DNA of 64,000 nt from Paracoccus marinus (GCF_007018965.1 NZ_VJYZ01000013.1:7501-71500); one strand, 5' to 3'. Counted from the stretch's first letter, positions 35,570 through 44,974 are shown. A program made the numbers and translations. The notes: generated by a model from the sequence alone, not told the origin.

Positions 35570-36802
35570 ATGAAAGACCGCACCATGACCCACTACGACG
35601 ATCTTGAAATCCGCAGCGCCGACGAACGCGCGGCCGACCTGCCCGCGATGCTGGGCCGCGCGATCGCGAACGCCAAGCTGGCCCCCGGCTTCGCCCGCGC
35701 CCTGCGCGATGTCGAGCCCGAGGATATCGCCTCGCCCGCCGACTTGGCCCGGCTGCCGGTCCTGCGAAAGTCCGAACTGTCCGAGGCGCAGGGCAAGCGC
35801 CGCCCCTTCGGCGGCTTCGCCACCCGGCGCACGGCCGAGTTCGACCACGTGTTCCAGTCTCCCGGCCCGATCTACGAACCCGGCCGGGTTGACGGCGACT
35901 GGTGGCGACTGGGCCGGTTCCTGCACGCGGCGGGCGTGGGCCACGGGGACATCGTCCAGAACTGCTTTGCCTATCACCTGACGCCTGCGGGCATGATGTT
36001 CGAAAGCGCCGCGCGCGCGGTCGGCGCGGCCGTCCTGCCCGCCGGCACCGGGCAGACCGAACTGCAGGTGCAGGCCGCGGCCGACATCGGCACCACCGCC
36101 TATGCGGGCACGCCCGACTACCTCAAGATCATCCTCGACAAGGCCGACGAGCTGGGGGTGCAGCTTGGCTTCACCCGCGCGGTCGTGGGCGGGGGCGCGC
36201 TATTCCCGTCGCTGCGCCAGCTTTACGCCGACCGCGGCATCGCCACGCTGCAATGCTATGCCACCGCCGATCTGGGCAGCATCGCCTACGAATCGGAAGC
36301 GATGGACGGGATGATCGTGGACGAAGGCGTGATCGTCGAAATCGTCCGCCCCGGCACCGGCGACCCCGTCCCCGAAGGCGAGGTCGGCGAAGTCCTCGTG
36401 ACCACGCTCAACCCCGACTACCCGCTGATCCGCTTTGCCACGGGCGATTTGTCAGCGGTGCTTCCCGGCACCAGCCCTTGCGGCCGCACCAACACCCGCA
36501 TCAAGGGCTGGATGGGCCGCGCCGACCAGACCGCCAAGATCAAGGGCATGTTCGTGCGCCCCGAACAGGTGGCGGCGCTGGTGTCGCGCCTGCCCGGCGT
36601 TGCACGGGCGCGTGTGATCGCGGACCGCGCGGGTGAAATGGACGTGATGACGGTGCAATTGGAAACCACCGCCGCAGACGCCGCATTATACGAAAGTACG
36701 GTGCTGGAGGCACTTAAGCTCAGGGGGCGGGTCGAAATCGTGGCGCCCGGTTCCTTGCCCAACGATGGCAAGGTGATCGAGGACCGGCGCAGCTACGGAT
36801 AG
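35570..36802 (+). CDS. PaaK-like phenylacetate/aryl-CoA ligase family protein
   Basis: A 410-residue protein of the phenylacetate-CoA-ligase (PaaK) family. It keeps LPVLRKSELSEAQGKRRPFG, the nucleotide-region YAGTPDYLKII, ATADLGSIAYESE and VTTLNPDYPLIRFATGDLS, and the C-terminal GRADQTAKIKGMFVRPEQV. The usual S-S-G-T-T-G-x-P loop of PaaK is replaced by a shorter segment (FQSPGPIYEP), so the ATP-binding loop is atypical. It may use a different donor or be an accessory. Start at 35570 follows GAAGG; an ATG five codons later (35585) is possible. It is the last gene of the operon. Confidence 0.85.
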   Translation: MKDRTMTHYDDLEIRSADERAADLPAMLGRAIANAKLAPGFARALRDVEPEDIASPADLARLPVLRKSELSEAQGKRRPFGGFATRRTAEFDHVFQSPGPIYEPGRVDGDWWRLGRFLHAAGVGHGDIVQNCFAYHLTPAGMMFESAARAVGAAVLPAGTGQTELQVQAAADIGTTAYAGTPDYLKIILDKADELGVQLGFTRAVVGGGALFPSLRQLYADRGIATLQCYATADLGSIAYESEAMDGMIVDEGVIVEIVRPGTGDPVPEGEVGEVLVTTLNPDYPLIRFATGDLSAVLPGTSPCGRTNTRIKGWMGRADQTAKIKGMFVRPEQVAALVSRLPGVARARVIADRAGEMDVMTVQLETTAADAALYESTVLEALKLRGRVEIVAPGSLPNDGKVIEDRRSYG

Positions 36803-36810
36803 GTCCGACC

Positions 36811-36830
36811 CCTCATTCAGATGAGGTTTT
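36811..36830 (+). terminator. Operon terminator that also contains the next gene's ribosome site
   Basis: CCTCAT-TCAG-ATGAGG followed by TTTT ends the transporter operon. The GAGG of its 3' arm is also the Shine-Dalgarno of the gene starting at 36835 (8-base spacing). Confidence 0.55.
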
Positions 36831-36834
36831 CCGC

Positions 36835-38289
36835 ATGGTCGGACTGAAACTCGGCATTTCCGCGGCGCTGGCGTCGGCGGTTCTTCTTTCCACCCCGGCC
36901 GCGCAGGCCCAGAACCTTGAAGACATCCTGGGGACGGTCGTGCAGGGCCTCAGCGCCCAGCAGGCGGCCGAACAGGAACGCGCGCTTTGGGACGCGGTCC
37001 AGAAGCGCAACACGATCGCAGCCTACCGCTCGTATCTCGACGACTATCCGTCGGGGCCGCACGCGCAGACCGCGCGCGCCCGCATCGCGGCGGCCACCGG
37101 CCAGGACGACGCCGGCCGCACGACCGACGAGCCCACCAAGGGCCGCACCGGCCCGGTCGCGGCCCAGCGGCTGGAAGCGGATCTGGGCCTGTCGTCCTCG
37201 GCCCGCCGGCAGATCCAGCGCGACCTGACCGCGCTCGGCTACAACACCAACGGCACCGACGGCTCGTTCGGGCGCGGCACCCGCGCCGCGATCACGGCGT
37301 GGCAGCGCGCCAACCGGCTGGCGCAGACCACCTATCTGAACGCCGACCAGATCAGCCTGCTGCGCCGCCAGGCGGCCGAACGCGGCACCACGGCGGATCG
37401 TGACGACGACGATGCGGGCGACGCGGTGCGCGGCAGCAGTTCGTCGCGCAGCGAGCTGTCGCTGGGCCTGTCGCGCAATGACCGGGTCCGCATCCAGCAG
37501 CAGCTGACGAACCTCGGCTACGACACCAACGGCACCGACGGCCTGTTCGGATCGGGCACCCGCCGCGCCATCGGCCAGTGGCAGGAAGCCAACCGCTTCC
37601 CGCGCACCGGCTACCTGAACTCCACCCAGGTTTCGACGCTGCGCGACCAGGCGGGATCGCGGACCACCCCGCGCCCCGGCAACGACGACGTCGAGGAAGA
37701 GCTGCTGACGCTGAACCGCAGCGAGCGGGTCGAGGTGCAGGTGCTGCTCAGCCGGCTCGGCTACAACACCCGCGGCACCGACGGCACCTTCGGCAGCGGC
37801 ACCCGGAACGCGATCGCCCGCTGGCAGGGAGCCAACGGCTGGCCCGCGACCGGCTACCTGAACGCCGACCAGATCCGCGCGCTGCGCAAGCAGGGCGGGA
37901 CCGTCAGCGGGAACGAAGGGTCCGGCTCGTCCGGCAGCCGGGCCGACGAATCGGCCTGGGCGCGGGCGACCGCGGCCAAGACGCTCGCGGGCTATCAGGA
38001 CTATCTGGACGACTACCCGGACGGCGCGCATGCGGCCGAGGCCAAGCGCCTCGTGGACCGATCGATCGCCGAATACGCCGACGAAGAGGCGGGGCTGCTG
38101 CCCGACGCGGGTGTCCGCAAGCTGGTTGAGGCGCGGCTGCAGGAACTGGGCTACAACCCCGGGACCGTGGACGGCAAGATGACGTCGTCCACCCGCACCG
38201 CGCTGCGCGAATATCAGCGCCGCAACGGCCTGACCGTCACCGGCTACGGCACGCAGCAGACGCTGATGCGGATGCTGGGCTCGCTGTAA
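36835..38289 (+). CDS. Exported mosaic protein with four peptidoglycan-binding domains
   Basis: A 484-residue protein with a signal peptide (cleavage after AQA near residue 26). It is built of repeated pieces: a YRSYLDDYP helical-repeat unit at 64-72, three PG_binding_1-type modules near 118-180, 208-272 and 292-356, a second YQDYLDDYP unit near 386, and a fourth PG_binding_1 module near 423-483. Each PG module has LxxLGYNTNGTDGxFGxGTR or a variant (NPGTVDG in the fourth). No catalytic domain is present. It may anchor to or sense the peptidoglycan wall. Its start overlaps the terminator of the preceding operon. Confidence 0.9.
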   Translation: MVGLKLGISAALASAVLLSTPAAQAQNLEDILGTVVQGLSAQQAAEQERALWDAVQKRNTIAAYRSYLDDYPSGPHAQTARARIAAATGQDDAGRTTDEPTKGRTGPVAAQRLEADLGLSSSARRQIQRDLTALGYNTNGTDGSFGRGTRAAITAWQRANRLAQTTYLNADQISLLRRQAAERGTTADRDDDDAGDAVRGSSSSRSELSLGLSRNDRVRIQQQLTNLGYDTNGTDGLFGSGTRRAIGQWQEANRFPRTGYLNSTQVSTLRDQAGSRTTPRPGNDDVEEELLTLNRSERVEVQVLLSRLGYNTRGTDGTFGSGTRNAIARWQGANGWPATGYLNADQIRALRKQGGTVSGNEGSGSSGSRADESAWARATAAKTLAGYQDYLDDYPDGAHAAEAKRLVDRSIAEYADEEAGLLPDAGVRKLVEARLQELGYNPGTVDGKMTSSTRTALREYQRRNGLTVTGYGTQQTLMRMLGSL

Positions 38290-38369
38290 GCGCCGCCGAG
38301 GCTCGCCCCTGCGAGGGGCGGGCCGCCTACCGTACGGGCGGGTCCATCCTGACCAGACGCACAAACGAC

Positions 38370-38403
38370 AAAGGCCCGCAGCGATCCGCTGCGGGCCTTT
38401 CCG
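38370..38403. terminator. Bidirectional terminator
   Basis: AAAGGCCCGCAGCG-ATC-CGCTGCGGGCCTTT is a perfect 14-bp stem with flanking A and T tracts. It lies between the convergent PG-binding gene and rpmJ. Confidence 0.92.
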
Positions 38404-38440
38404 TCACAAGATCCCGGACCTGAAGTCCAGGCCGGGGCGA

Positions 38441-38566
38441 TCAGCCCTGGCGCGCCTTGAACCGGCGCTGGGTCTTGTTGATGACATAGACGCGGCCTTT
38501 GCGGCGCACGACCTGGCAGTCCCGGTGACGCTCTTTCAGCGAACGCAGCGAGTTGCGAACCTTCAT
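38441..38566 (-). CDS. rpmJ: 50S ribosomal protein L36 (zinc-free type)
   Basis: A 41-residue L36, [20 protein letters not shown] and then [21 protein letters not shown]. It lacks the CxxC...CxxxH zinc ribbon; only one Cys remains (residue 17). This is the longer C-minus form, usual in alphaproteobacteria. AGAGGAGAG precedes the ATG. It lies alone, away from the main ribosomal operons, between the bidirectional terminator at 38370 and a tRNA gene. Confidence 0.97.
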   Translation of the reverse strand: MKVRNSLRSLKERHRDCQVVRRKGRVYVINKTQRRFKARQG

Positions 38567-38610
38567 CGGTCTCTCTCCTCTTCGCGGCGCTCGCGAGTGC
38601 GCCTTGAAAC

Positions 38611-38640
38611 ATAAATGCCCCCGGTGACGTGCCGGGGGCG
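38611..38640 (-). terminator. Terminator of tRNA-Val
   Basis: GCCCCCGG-CACGTCA-CCGGGGGC on the minus strand is followed by ATTTATGTTT, a T-rich run, directly downstream of the tRNA gene. Confidence 0.75.
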
Positions 38641-38649
38641 GCGAAACTA

Positions 38650-38724
38650 TGGTGGGCGGTACTGGGATCGAACCAGTGGCCACTACGATGTCAACGTAGT
38701 GCTCTACCGCTGAGCTAACCGCCC
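38650..38724 (-). tRNA. tRNA-Val (anticodon GAC)
   Basis: A 75-base tRNA including an encoded CCA. Acceptor arm GGGCGGT / ACCGCCC, D-arm GCTC...GAGC, anticodon stem CTACG / CGTAG with loop TTGACAT (anticodon GAC), T-arm ACTGG-TTCGATC-CCAGT. All arms pair fully. It reads GUC and GUU valine codons. Confidence 0.97.
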
Positions 38725-38865
38725 GTGCCATGTGATTCCGGGACCTGCGTCCCCGAACCTTCTGGTCCGCGTGTCTATATCGGCGGTTTCCACCCCTTGC
38801 AAGTGGGCTTTGCGATCCGCTCGACTTGCCTGTAACTGTTGCCTGCGAGCGACGGAACGGCCCTC

Positions 38866-39732
38866 ATGCAGCGCGATTTTCCGACCCTCTTCGACCTTGC
38901 CCGGCCGGACCGCTGGACGGGCGGCGTCATCTTCGCCTCGCCCCATTCGGGGCGGGATTACCCCGACTGGTTCCTGGCCGAATCGCGCCTGACCCCGTTC
39001 GAGCTGCGCTCGTCCGAGGATGCGTTCGTGGACCGGCTGATCGCGCCCGCGATCCGGCACGGGGCGGTCGTGCTGACCGCGCGGATTCCGCGCGCGCTGG
39101 TGGACCTGAACCGCGGCGCCGACGAACTGGACCCCCGCGCGATCGAGGGCGGGGCCAGCGGCCGCGCCAGCGCGCGGGTCCTGTCGGGGCTGGGGGTCAT
39201 CCCCCGCGTCGTCGGGCACGGGCGCGAGATCCGCCACCGCCCTCTGCCCCGGGCCGAGGCGATGCGCCGGATCGACGACGCCTGGCGCCCCTATCACCGC
39301 GCGCTCGAGGCCTTGATGGACGAGGCGCGCGGCCGCTTCGGGCAGGCGATCCTGATCGACGTCCATTCGATGCCCCACGCGGCGCTGAGCCACCTGCCCG
39401 GCACCGCGCCGGAACTGGTGCTGGGCGACCGCAACGGCCATTCCGCCGGCCGCGCCTTCAGCAGGCGGGTCGCGGCCGAAGCGGCGGCGGCCGGGTTCCG
39501 CATCCGCCAGAACTCCCCCTTCGCGGGGGCCTATGTGCTTGGCGCCCATGGCCGCCCGGCCGAGCAGCGGCACGCGATCCAGATCGAGATCGACCGCTCG
39601 CTCTACATGGATGAGGCGGCGGTCCGGCCGCATGACGGGTTCGACGCAACCGCGACCCGGATCGAGGCGCTGATCGCTCGCATCTGCGCCCTGGCCGAAG
39701 GCGGGCGGCGGACCGACATGGCCGCCGAATAG
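38866..39732 (+). CDS. N-formylglutamate amidohydrolase family protein
   Basis: A 288-residue FGase-family protein. Conserved parts: FASPHSGRDYPDWFL, LIAPAIRHGAVVLTARIPRA, LVDLNRGADELD, AYRHYH-like YHRALEAL and ILIDVHSMPHAAL, then LGDRNGHSAG and IEIDRSLYMDEA. The metal-binding region SPHSG...DVHSMP is intact. HutG-type members release formate from N-formylglutamate in histidine degradation. No hut genes are near, so the exact substrate is uncertain. The ATG at 38866 (MQRDFPTLFD) is preferred to a TTG at 38839. It converges with the YggS gene, 3 bases away. Confidence 0.85.
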   Translation: MQRDFPTLFDLARPDRWTGGVIFASPHSGRDYPDWFLAESRLTPFELRSSEDAFVDRLIAPAIRHGAVVLTARIPRALVDLNRGADELDPRAIEGGASGRASARVLSGLGVIPRVVGHGREIRHRPLPRAEAMRRIDDAWRPYHRALEALMDEARGRFGQAILIDVHSMPHAALSHLPGTAPELVLGDRNGHSAGRAFSRRVAAEAAAAGFRIRQNSPFAGAYVLGAHGRPAEQRHAIQIEIDRSLYMDEAAVRPHDGFDATATRIEALIARICALAEGGRRTDMAAE

Positions 39733-39735
39733 CAC

Positions 39736-40395
39736 TTAGGCGGCCGCGTTGGTCCGGGCGCCGAAGATCGCGCTGCCGACCCGCACATGGGTCGCGCCAT
39801 GGGCGATCGCGGTCTCGAAATCCGCGCTCATCCCCATCGACAGGCCCGGCAGGCCGTTCGCCTGCGCGATGGACCGCAGCAGGCGGAAATGCGGGGTGGC
39901 GTCCTCGCCCTCGGGCGGGATGCACATCGCGCCGTCCAGCCGCAGCCCGTCCGCGCGGCAGGCGGCGACGAAGGCGTCGGCGTCCGCGGGCAGCACCCCC
40001 GCCTTCTGCGGCTCGGCCCCGGTGTTGACCTGCACGAACAGCGCCGGCTGCCGCCCGTCGGCATCGGCAAGCCGCGCCAGGCGGGTCGCCAGCGACGGCC
40101 GGTCCAGCGTATGGATGGCGTCGAACAGCGCCGCCGCGGCCTTGGCCTTGTTGCCTTGCAGCGGCCCGATCATGTGCAGCTCGACCCCCGGATACGCCGC
40201 CCGCCAGCCGGGCCACTTGCCCTGCGCTTCCTGCACGTAGTTTTCGCCGAACACCCGCTGGCCCCGGTCCAGCACGGCGCGCACGCGCCCGGGGGGCTGC
40301 ACCTTGCTGACCGCGATCAACGTCACGCTGCCGGGTTCGCGGCCGGCTGCCGTCTCGGCCGCGCGGATGCGGCGGGTGATGTCGTCAAGGCTCAT
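39736..40395 (-). CDS. yggS: YggS-family pyridoxal-phosphate homeostasis protein
   Basis: A 219-residue alanine-racemase-like TIM-barrel PLP protein (PLPBP). It has the PLP Lys in LIAVSKVQPPG near residue 31, FGENYVQEAQGKWPGW, HMIGPLQGNKAKAA, FVQVNTGAEPQKAGV and the C-terminal LSMGMSADFETAIAHGAT followed by RVGSAIFG. YggS keeps free pyridoxal phosphate in balance and has no known catalytic activity. Length is normal. Start MSLDDITRRI. Confidence 0.94.
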   Translation of the reverse strand: MSLDDITRRIRAAETAAGREPGSVTLIAVSKVQPPGRVRAVLDRGQRVFGENYVQEAQGKWPGWRAAYPGVELHMIGPLQGNKAKAAAALFDAIHTLDRPSLATRLARLADADGRQPALFVQVNTGAEPQKAGVLPADADAFVAACRADGLRLDGAMCIPPEGEDATPHFRLLRSIAQANGLPGLSMGMSADFETAIAHGATHVRVGSAIFGARTNAAA

Positions 40396-40451
40396 TCGCG
40401 GGCACGTCCCGGATCGGGTGGCAGGTCACGCGCGTCAGGGTTTCAAACGGA

Positions 40452-40476
40452 AAGAGCGGGCGCAAGGCCCGCTCTT
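40452..40476 (-). terminator. Terminator of the porin gene
   Basis: On the minus strand AAGAGCGGGC-CTTGC-GCCCGCTCTT is a perfect 10-bp stem with loop CTTGC, followed by TCCGTTT. It lies 29 bases after the porin stop. Confidence 0.8.
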
Positions 40477-40504
40477 CCACATTCATGCGACGTGATCGGT
40501 CAGA

Positions 40505-41539
40505 TCAGAAGTCGAAGCGCACGCCGGCGTCGGCGCGGATCTTCTCGTCGTAGCCGCGCTCGATGGCGCCCGACAGACGCGCGCCGCCGAGGTCGTAGTT
40601 GCCGCCCAGGCCGAACGCGGTGTCGGTTTCTTTGCCGTCCGAGTCGTTGTTGGCGACATAGGCTTCGATCGTGGTCAGCGGAGCGACTTCGAACGAACCG
40701 TACAGGACGATCGTGTCGCCGGCGCTTTCTTCCAGGATCTCGAAGAAGTCGCCGTCGCCGTCGATGTCGTTGACGTCGATGAAGCGGTCGTCGCCGTTGT
40801 CGATGTAGTTCAGGCCGACCTGAACGGTGTCACGCAGCTTGTACGCGCCGCCGATGCCGAACTGGTCGTTGTCCTCGATGCCGGCGCCGTTCATGACACC
40901 CGCGGCCGAGATCGAGAAACGGTCAGCTTCGTAGAACACCGAAAGAGCGTACTCTTCCTCGAAGCCGAAGGTTTCTTCCGACGAGTCGGTGCCCGACTGG
41001 TCCGGGTCGATGTACGAGAACTTGGTCGCGAACGGACCGAAGTCGTATTCGGCCGAGATGCCGAGACGGTAGGTGCCGCCCAGCGTGCCGTCTTCGCTGT
41101 AGGGGCTGGTTTCGTACGCGAAGAACGCGCCCGAAGCGTTGCCGAACGAACGGTCGTAGATACCGACTTCCGAGTCAGCCAGCAGTTCCGCGTCATCGTA
41201 GGCCGAGCCGACGTTGCCGACGGTCACGGTCAGGCCCTGCGAGCGAACCCAGAGCTGGCCGGCGTTGAGGACAGCTGCCTCACCACGGCTGGAGTTGTTC
41301 TGGTCCCACTGCATACGGATCCGGCCGCCGAAGTCGACGTTGCTGTCGGTGGTCTTCGAGGCGTCGATGTTCATCCGCAGGCGGCTGATGATCTGGGTCG
41401 AGTTGGCTTCTTCGCCAGCGATCTCACGATCTTCCTGGTAGTCGATACCGGTGCGGCCGTAGCCCGAGATCTTGACGTCGGCGGCGGCGATCCCGGCCGA
41501 GCAGACCAGCGCGGTGGTCGCGATCAGAACCTTTTTCAT
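40505..41539 (-). CDS. General porin, Rhodobacter type
   Basis: A 344-residue outer-membrane beta-barrel porin. Signal peptide MKKVLIATTALVCSAGIAAA ends before DVKISGYGRTGIDYQ. The rest is alternating beta strands with acidic loops, closing in GVRFDF with the C-terminal Phe needed for BAM recognition. It resembles the R. capsulatus/R. blasticus porin family (about 300 residues). Codon use is less GC-biased than its neighbours (frequent TCT/GAA-type codons), typical of very highly expressed genes. A purine-rich ribosome site precedes the ATG and a perfect terminator follows. It is transcribed alone, with a 238-base upstream region. Confidence 0.93.
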   Translation of the reverse strand: MKKVLIATTALVCSAGIAAADVKISGYGRTGIDYQEDREIAGEEANSTQIISRLRMNIDASKTTDSNVDFGGRIRMQWDQNNSSRGEAAVLNAGQLWVRSQGLTVTVGNVGSAYDDAELLADSEVGIYDRSFGNASGAFFAYETSPYSEDGTLGGTYRLGISAEYDFGPFATKFSYIDPDQSGTDSSEETFGFEEEYALSVFYEADRFSISAAGVMNGAGIEDNDQFGIGGAYKLRDTVQVGLNYIDNGDDRFIDVNDIDGDGDFFEILEESAGDTIVLYGSFEVAPLTTIEAYVANNDSDGKETDTAFGLGGNYDLGGARLSGAIERGYDEKIRADAGVRFDF

Positions 41540-41777
41540 GTCTTTCCCTCTTCTCTCTCAGTACCCCCCGGCAATGCCTCGCCATGGGTATGCAACGAGA
41601 TGTCCCGTTTTTGGCCCTTCAAGGCAAACTAATCGGTAAGGCTGCGCCGACATCGTGGCCGCTGTGCGGCCTTAAGGTCACACTTCCGTGTTGCGGATGC
41701 ACCTGTGACTACCGGCTTGTCGGTTTGGCGCGGTTCACGCTAAGAAACGGCGACAGGAACGCAGGACCGAGGGCCGC

Positions 41778-42245
41778 ATGAAACGACAGATCCGCCGCAT
41801 CCCGGCGCTGGTGATTCTGGCCGCTTTCGTCGCGAGCTGCGGCCCCGGCGCCGAAAGCCCGGTCGCGACCAACCGCGAGCGGCGCGAGGCGCAGGAAGGC
41901 ACGACGATCTGGGACGTGTTCGGCAACAACGGCAATCCCGACCAGGCGGTCGCCGTGAACCGCTACCTGTGGAACGCCAGCCTCGAGGTCCTGAACTTCC
42001 TGCCGATCCAGTCGATCGACCCCTTCACCGGCGTGATCGTGACCGGCTACGGCACCCCGCCGGGCGGCGGCCGCGCCTATCGCGCCACCGTGAACATCAG
42101 TGACCCGGCGCTGGATGCGCGCAGCCTGCGGCTGTCCCTGCAGGGCGCCGGCGGCAGCGCCGTTGCCCCCGATACCGTGCGCGCGATCGAGGATGCGATC
42201 CTGACCCGCGCCCGCCAGCTGCGGGTCCGCGACTCGCGCTACTGA
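41778..42245 (+). CDS. DUF3576-type lipoprotein
   Basis: A 155-residue lipoprotein. It has an n-region KRQIRRI, hydrophobic core PALVILAAFV and lipobox VASC with Cys 21. The mature part includes TTIWDVFGNNGNPDQAVAVN and YLWNASLEVLNFLPI, which fits the DUF3576 family as I remember it, and shows no enzyme motif. In related genomes this family is found before leuS, as here. It diverges from the porin and is separated from leuS by a 155-base spacer with three CCCCGCGACC-like direct repeats. Confidence 0.8.
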   Translation: MKRQIRRIPALVILAAFVASCGPGAESPVATNRERREAQEGTTIWDVFGNNGNPDQAVAVNRYLWNASLEVLNFLPIQSIDPFTGVIVTGYGTPPGGGRAYRATVNISDPALDARSLRLSLQGAGGSAVAPDTVRAIEDAILTRARQLRVRDSRY

Positions 42246-42400
42246 CCGCGTCGGACGGCGGCCGGTTTCCACGGCCGGCCCAACTCCGCGACCCGGCCCC
42301 GCCCCGCGACCCGCCCCACCCCGCGACCGGGGCCGGGCGCTAGACCTTGGCCCGGAGCGTCGCTAAACCCGGACGGCAACCCGCCAGCGGAGGTCCGTCC

Positions 42401-44974
42401 ATGCCCTATGATCCAGCCAACAGCGAATCGCGCTGGCAGCAGGCGTGGGACCAGGCCGGCACCTTCGTCGCCCGGCGGGACGAGCGGCCGAAATACTACG
42501 TGCTCGAGATGTTCCCCTATCCGTCGGGGCGGATCCACATGGGCCACGTCCGCAACTACACGATGGGCGACGTGGTCGCGCGCTACAAGCGTGCGCAGGG
42601 GTTCAGCATCCTGCATCCGATGGGCTGGGACGCCTTCGGCATGCCCGCCGAGAACGCGGCGATGGAAAACGGCGGTCACCCGCGCGACTGGACCTATGCC
42701 AACATCGCCACCATGAAGCAGCAGATGAAGCCGCTGGGCCTGGCGATCGACTGGACCCGCGAGTTCGCCACCTGCGACGACGATTACGTCGCCCAGCAGC
42801 AGGCGCTGTTTCTCGACATGCTCGACGCCGGGCTGATCTATCGCAAGGCCGCCGTGGTCAACTGGGACCCGGTGGACATGACGGTGCTGGCCAACGAGCA
42901 GGTGATCGACGGCAAGGGCTGGCGCTCGGGCGAGCCGGTCGAGCGGCGCGAGCTGACGCAATGGTTCTTCCGCATCACGGACTATGCCGACGAGCTTCTG
43001 GACGCGCTCGACGGGCTGGACGGCTGGCCCGAAAAGGTGCGGCTGATGCAGGCCAACTGGATCGGCCGCTCGCGCGGGGTGCAGCTGCGCTTCGACACCG
43101 TGAACGCGCCCGATTTCCCGGGGATCGAGGTCTATACGACCCGTCCCGACACCCTGATGGGGGCAAGCTTCCTGTCGATCAGCGCCGACCATCCGCTGGC
43201 GAAATCGCTTGAATCCGACCCGGCCATCGCCGCCGTCGCGGCCGAGGCGCGCCGCACCGGCACGTCCGAGGAGGCGCTGGAGAAGGCCGAGAAGATCGGC
43301 ATCGACACCGGCATCCGGGTCCGCCACCCGCTGGACCCGTCGCGCGAGCTGCCGGTCTGGATCGCGAACTTCGTCCTGATGGACTACGGCACCGGCGCGG
43401 TCATGGGATCGCCCGCCCACGACCAGCGCGACCACGACTTCGCGGTGAAATACGGGCTGCCGATCCTGGCGGCCTTCGGCGAGCGCGGCGCGACGCGGGC
43501 GCAGGCCGACGCGGCGGTGGCGGCCCAGCCGTTCACCCCGCCGAAATCCGAGCCCGTGACCTATGTGCGCGGCTTCGCGGGCGAGGGCGACCAGACTGGC
43601 GACCAGACTGGCGAGGCCGCCGTGGACGCGGCCATCGCGCACGCCGAGGCGCAGGGCTACGGCGAGGGCGTCACCCGCTTCCGCCTGCGCGACTGGGGCA
43701 TCTCGCGCCAGCGCTACTGGGGTTGCCCGATCCCGGTGCTGCACTGCGACACATGCGGTGTCGTGCCCGAGGCCAAGGCGAACCTTCCGGTCCTGCTGCC
43801 GCTCGACGTGTCGTTCGACGTGCCGGGCAACCCGCTGGACCGCCACCCGACCTGGCGCGACGCGACCTGCCCGGGCTGCGGCGGCGCCGCCCGGCGCGAG
43901 ACGGACACGATGGACACCTTTGTCGATTCCTCGTGGTATTTCGCCCGCTTCACCTCGCCCCACGCGACGACGCCCACCGACGCGGCCGACGCCGATTACT
44001 GGATGAACGTGGACCAGTATATCGGCGGGGTGGAGCACGCGATCCTGCACCTGCTGTATTCCCGCTTCTTCGCCCGCGCGATGGTCAGGACCGGCCACCT
44101 GCCCGCCAAGGCGTCCGAGCCGATCGCCGCGCTGTTCACGCAGGGCATGGTCACGCACGAGATCTACCAGACCCGCGACGACCGCGGCCGCCCGGTCTAT
44201 CACCTGCCCGAGGAGGTAAGCGGCGGAAAGCTGGCCGACGGCACGGCGGTCGAGGTCATCCCCTCGGCCAAGATGTCGAAGTCCAAGAAGAACGTCGTCG
44301 ATCCCGTGGACATCGTGACCCGCTTCGGCGCCGATACCGCGCGCTGGTTCATGCTGTCCGACAGCCCGCCCGAACGCGACGTGGAATGGACCGCCTCGGG
44401 GGCCGAGGCCGCGTCAAAGTTCCTCGCCCGCGTCTATCGGCTGGCCGAGGAAACGGGGGCCGCGCCCGACGCTCCAGATCGGAACGCCCCCGACCGCGAC
44501 GATCCCGACCTGACCCGCGCCGCCCACCGCGCCATCGACGAGGTGACGCGCGCGCTGGACGGATTCGCGTTCAACAAGGCGATCGCCAAGCTCTACGAAC
44601 TCGCCAACGCCGTGGGCCGGTCGCAGGCCTCGGGCGAGCCGCGCCGCGCCGTGATGCGGATCGTGGCGCAGCTGATGGCGCCGATGGTCCCGCATCTGGC
44701 CGAGGACGTGTGGGCGCTGAGCGGCGGCCAAGGGATGGCGGTCGATGCGCCCTGGCCCACGGCCGACGCCGCCGCGCTGGTGCAGGACAGCGTGACCCTG
44801 CCGATCCAGATCAACGGCAAGCGCCGGGGCGAGATCACGGTGCCCGCTGCCATGTCCCCGGCGGATGTCGAGCAGGCGGTGCTGGCCGACGAGGCGGTGC
44901 AGCGGTTCCTGAACGGCCAGCCGCCCCGCAAGCTGATCGTGGTGCCGGGGCGGATCGTCAATGTCGTCGCGTGA
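42401..44974 (+). CDS. leuS: Leucyl-tRNA synthetase
   Basis: An 857-residue class Ia synthetase. It has the HIGH-type motif [12 protein letters not shown] near residue 49, the editing (CP1) domain with [16 protein letters not shown], the zinc-type region [19 protein letters not shown] and [20 protein letters not shown], and the KMSKS loop [14 protein letters not shown] near 626. The ATG at 42401 ([12 protein letters not shown]) follows GAGG. A 12-bp in-frame tandem duplication (GDQT twice) lies near residue 396. The gene overlaps lptE by 14 bases and heads leuS-lptE-holA. Confidence 0.98.
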   Translation: MPYDPANSESRWQQAWDQAGTFVARRDERPKYYVLEMFPYPSGRIHMGHVRNYTMGDVVARYKRAQGFSILHPMGWDAFGMPAENAAMENGGHPRDWTYANIATMKQQMKPLGLAIDWTREFATCDDDYVAQQQALFLDMLDAGLIYRKAAVVNWDPVDMTVLANEQVIDGKGWRSGEPVERRELTQWFFRITDYADELLDALDGLDGWPEKVRLMQANWIGRSRGVQLRFDTVNAPDFPGIEVYTTRPDTLMGASFLSISADHPLAKSLESDPAIAAVAAEARRTGTSEEALEKAEKIGIDTGIRVRHPLDPSRELPVWIANFVLMDYGTGAVMGSPAHDQRDHDFAVKYGLPILAAFGERGATRAQADAAVAAQPFTPPKSEPVTYVRGFAGEGDQTGDQTGEAAVDAAIAHAEAQGYGEGVTRFRLRDWGISRQRYWGCPIPVLHCDTCGVVPEAKANLPVLLPLDVSFDVPGNPLDRHPTWRDATCPGCGGAARRETDTMDTFVDSSWYFARFTSPHATTPTDAADADYWMNVDQYIGGVEHAILHLLYSRFFARAMVRTGHLPAKASEPIAALFTQGMVTHEIYQTRDDRGRPVYHLPEEVSGGKLADGTAVEVIPSAKMSKSKKNVVDPVDIVTRFGADTARWFMLSDSPPERDVEWTASGAEAASKFLARVYRLAEETGAAPDAPDRNAPDRDDPDLTRAAHRAIDEVTRALDGFAFNKAIAKLYELANAVGRSQASGEPRRAVMRIVAQLMAPMVPHLAEDVWALSGGQGMAVDAPWPTADAAALVQDSVTLPIQINGKRRGEITVPAAMSPADVEQAVLADEAVQRFLNGQPPRKLIVVPGRIVNVVA
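43586..43609 (+). repeat. leuS: In-frame 12-bp tandem duplication in leuS
   Basis: GGCGACCAGACT occurs twice in a row and encodes GDQTGDQT within the leucyl-tRNA synthetase, in a surface-like loop after the editing domain. Confidence 0.85.

Noticed and set aside
38650..38724. tRNA-Val as an integration (att) site of a mobile island
   Set aside because: No integrase, no phage genes and no repeated tRNA 3' end were seen on either side; neighbours are housekeeping genes.
41677..41709. GTCACA...TGTGAC inverted repeat upstream of the porin
   Set aside because: The 6-bp arms are 21 bases apart, too far for a CRP-type dimer site, and can arise by chance.
42246..42400. CCCCGCGACC-like direct repeats before leuS as a CRISPR-like or regulatory array
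   Set aside because: Three imperfect short copies in C-rich DNA, without regular spacers; simple-sequence bias explains them.
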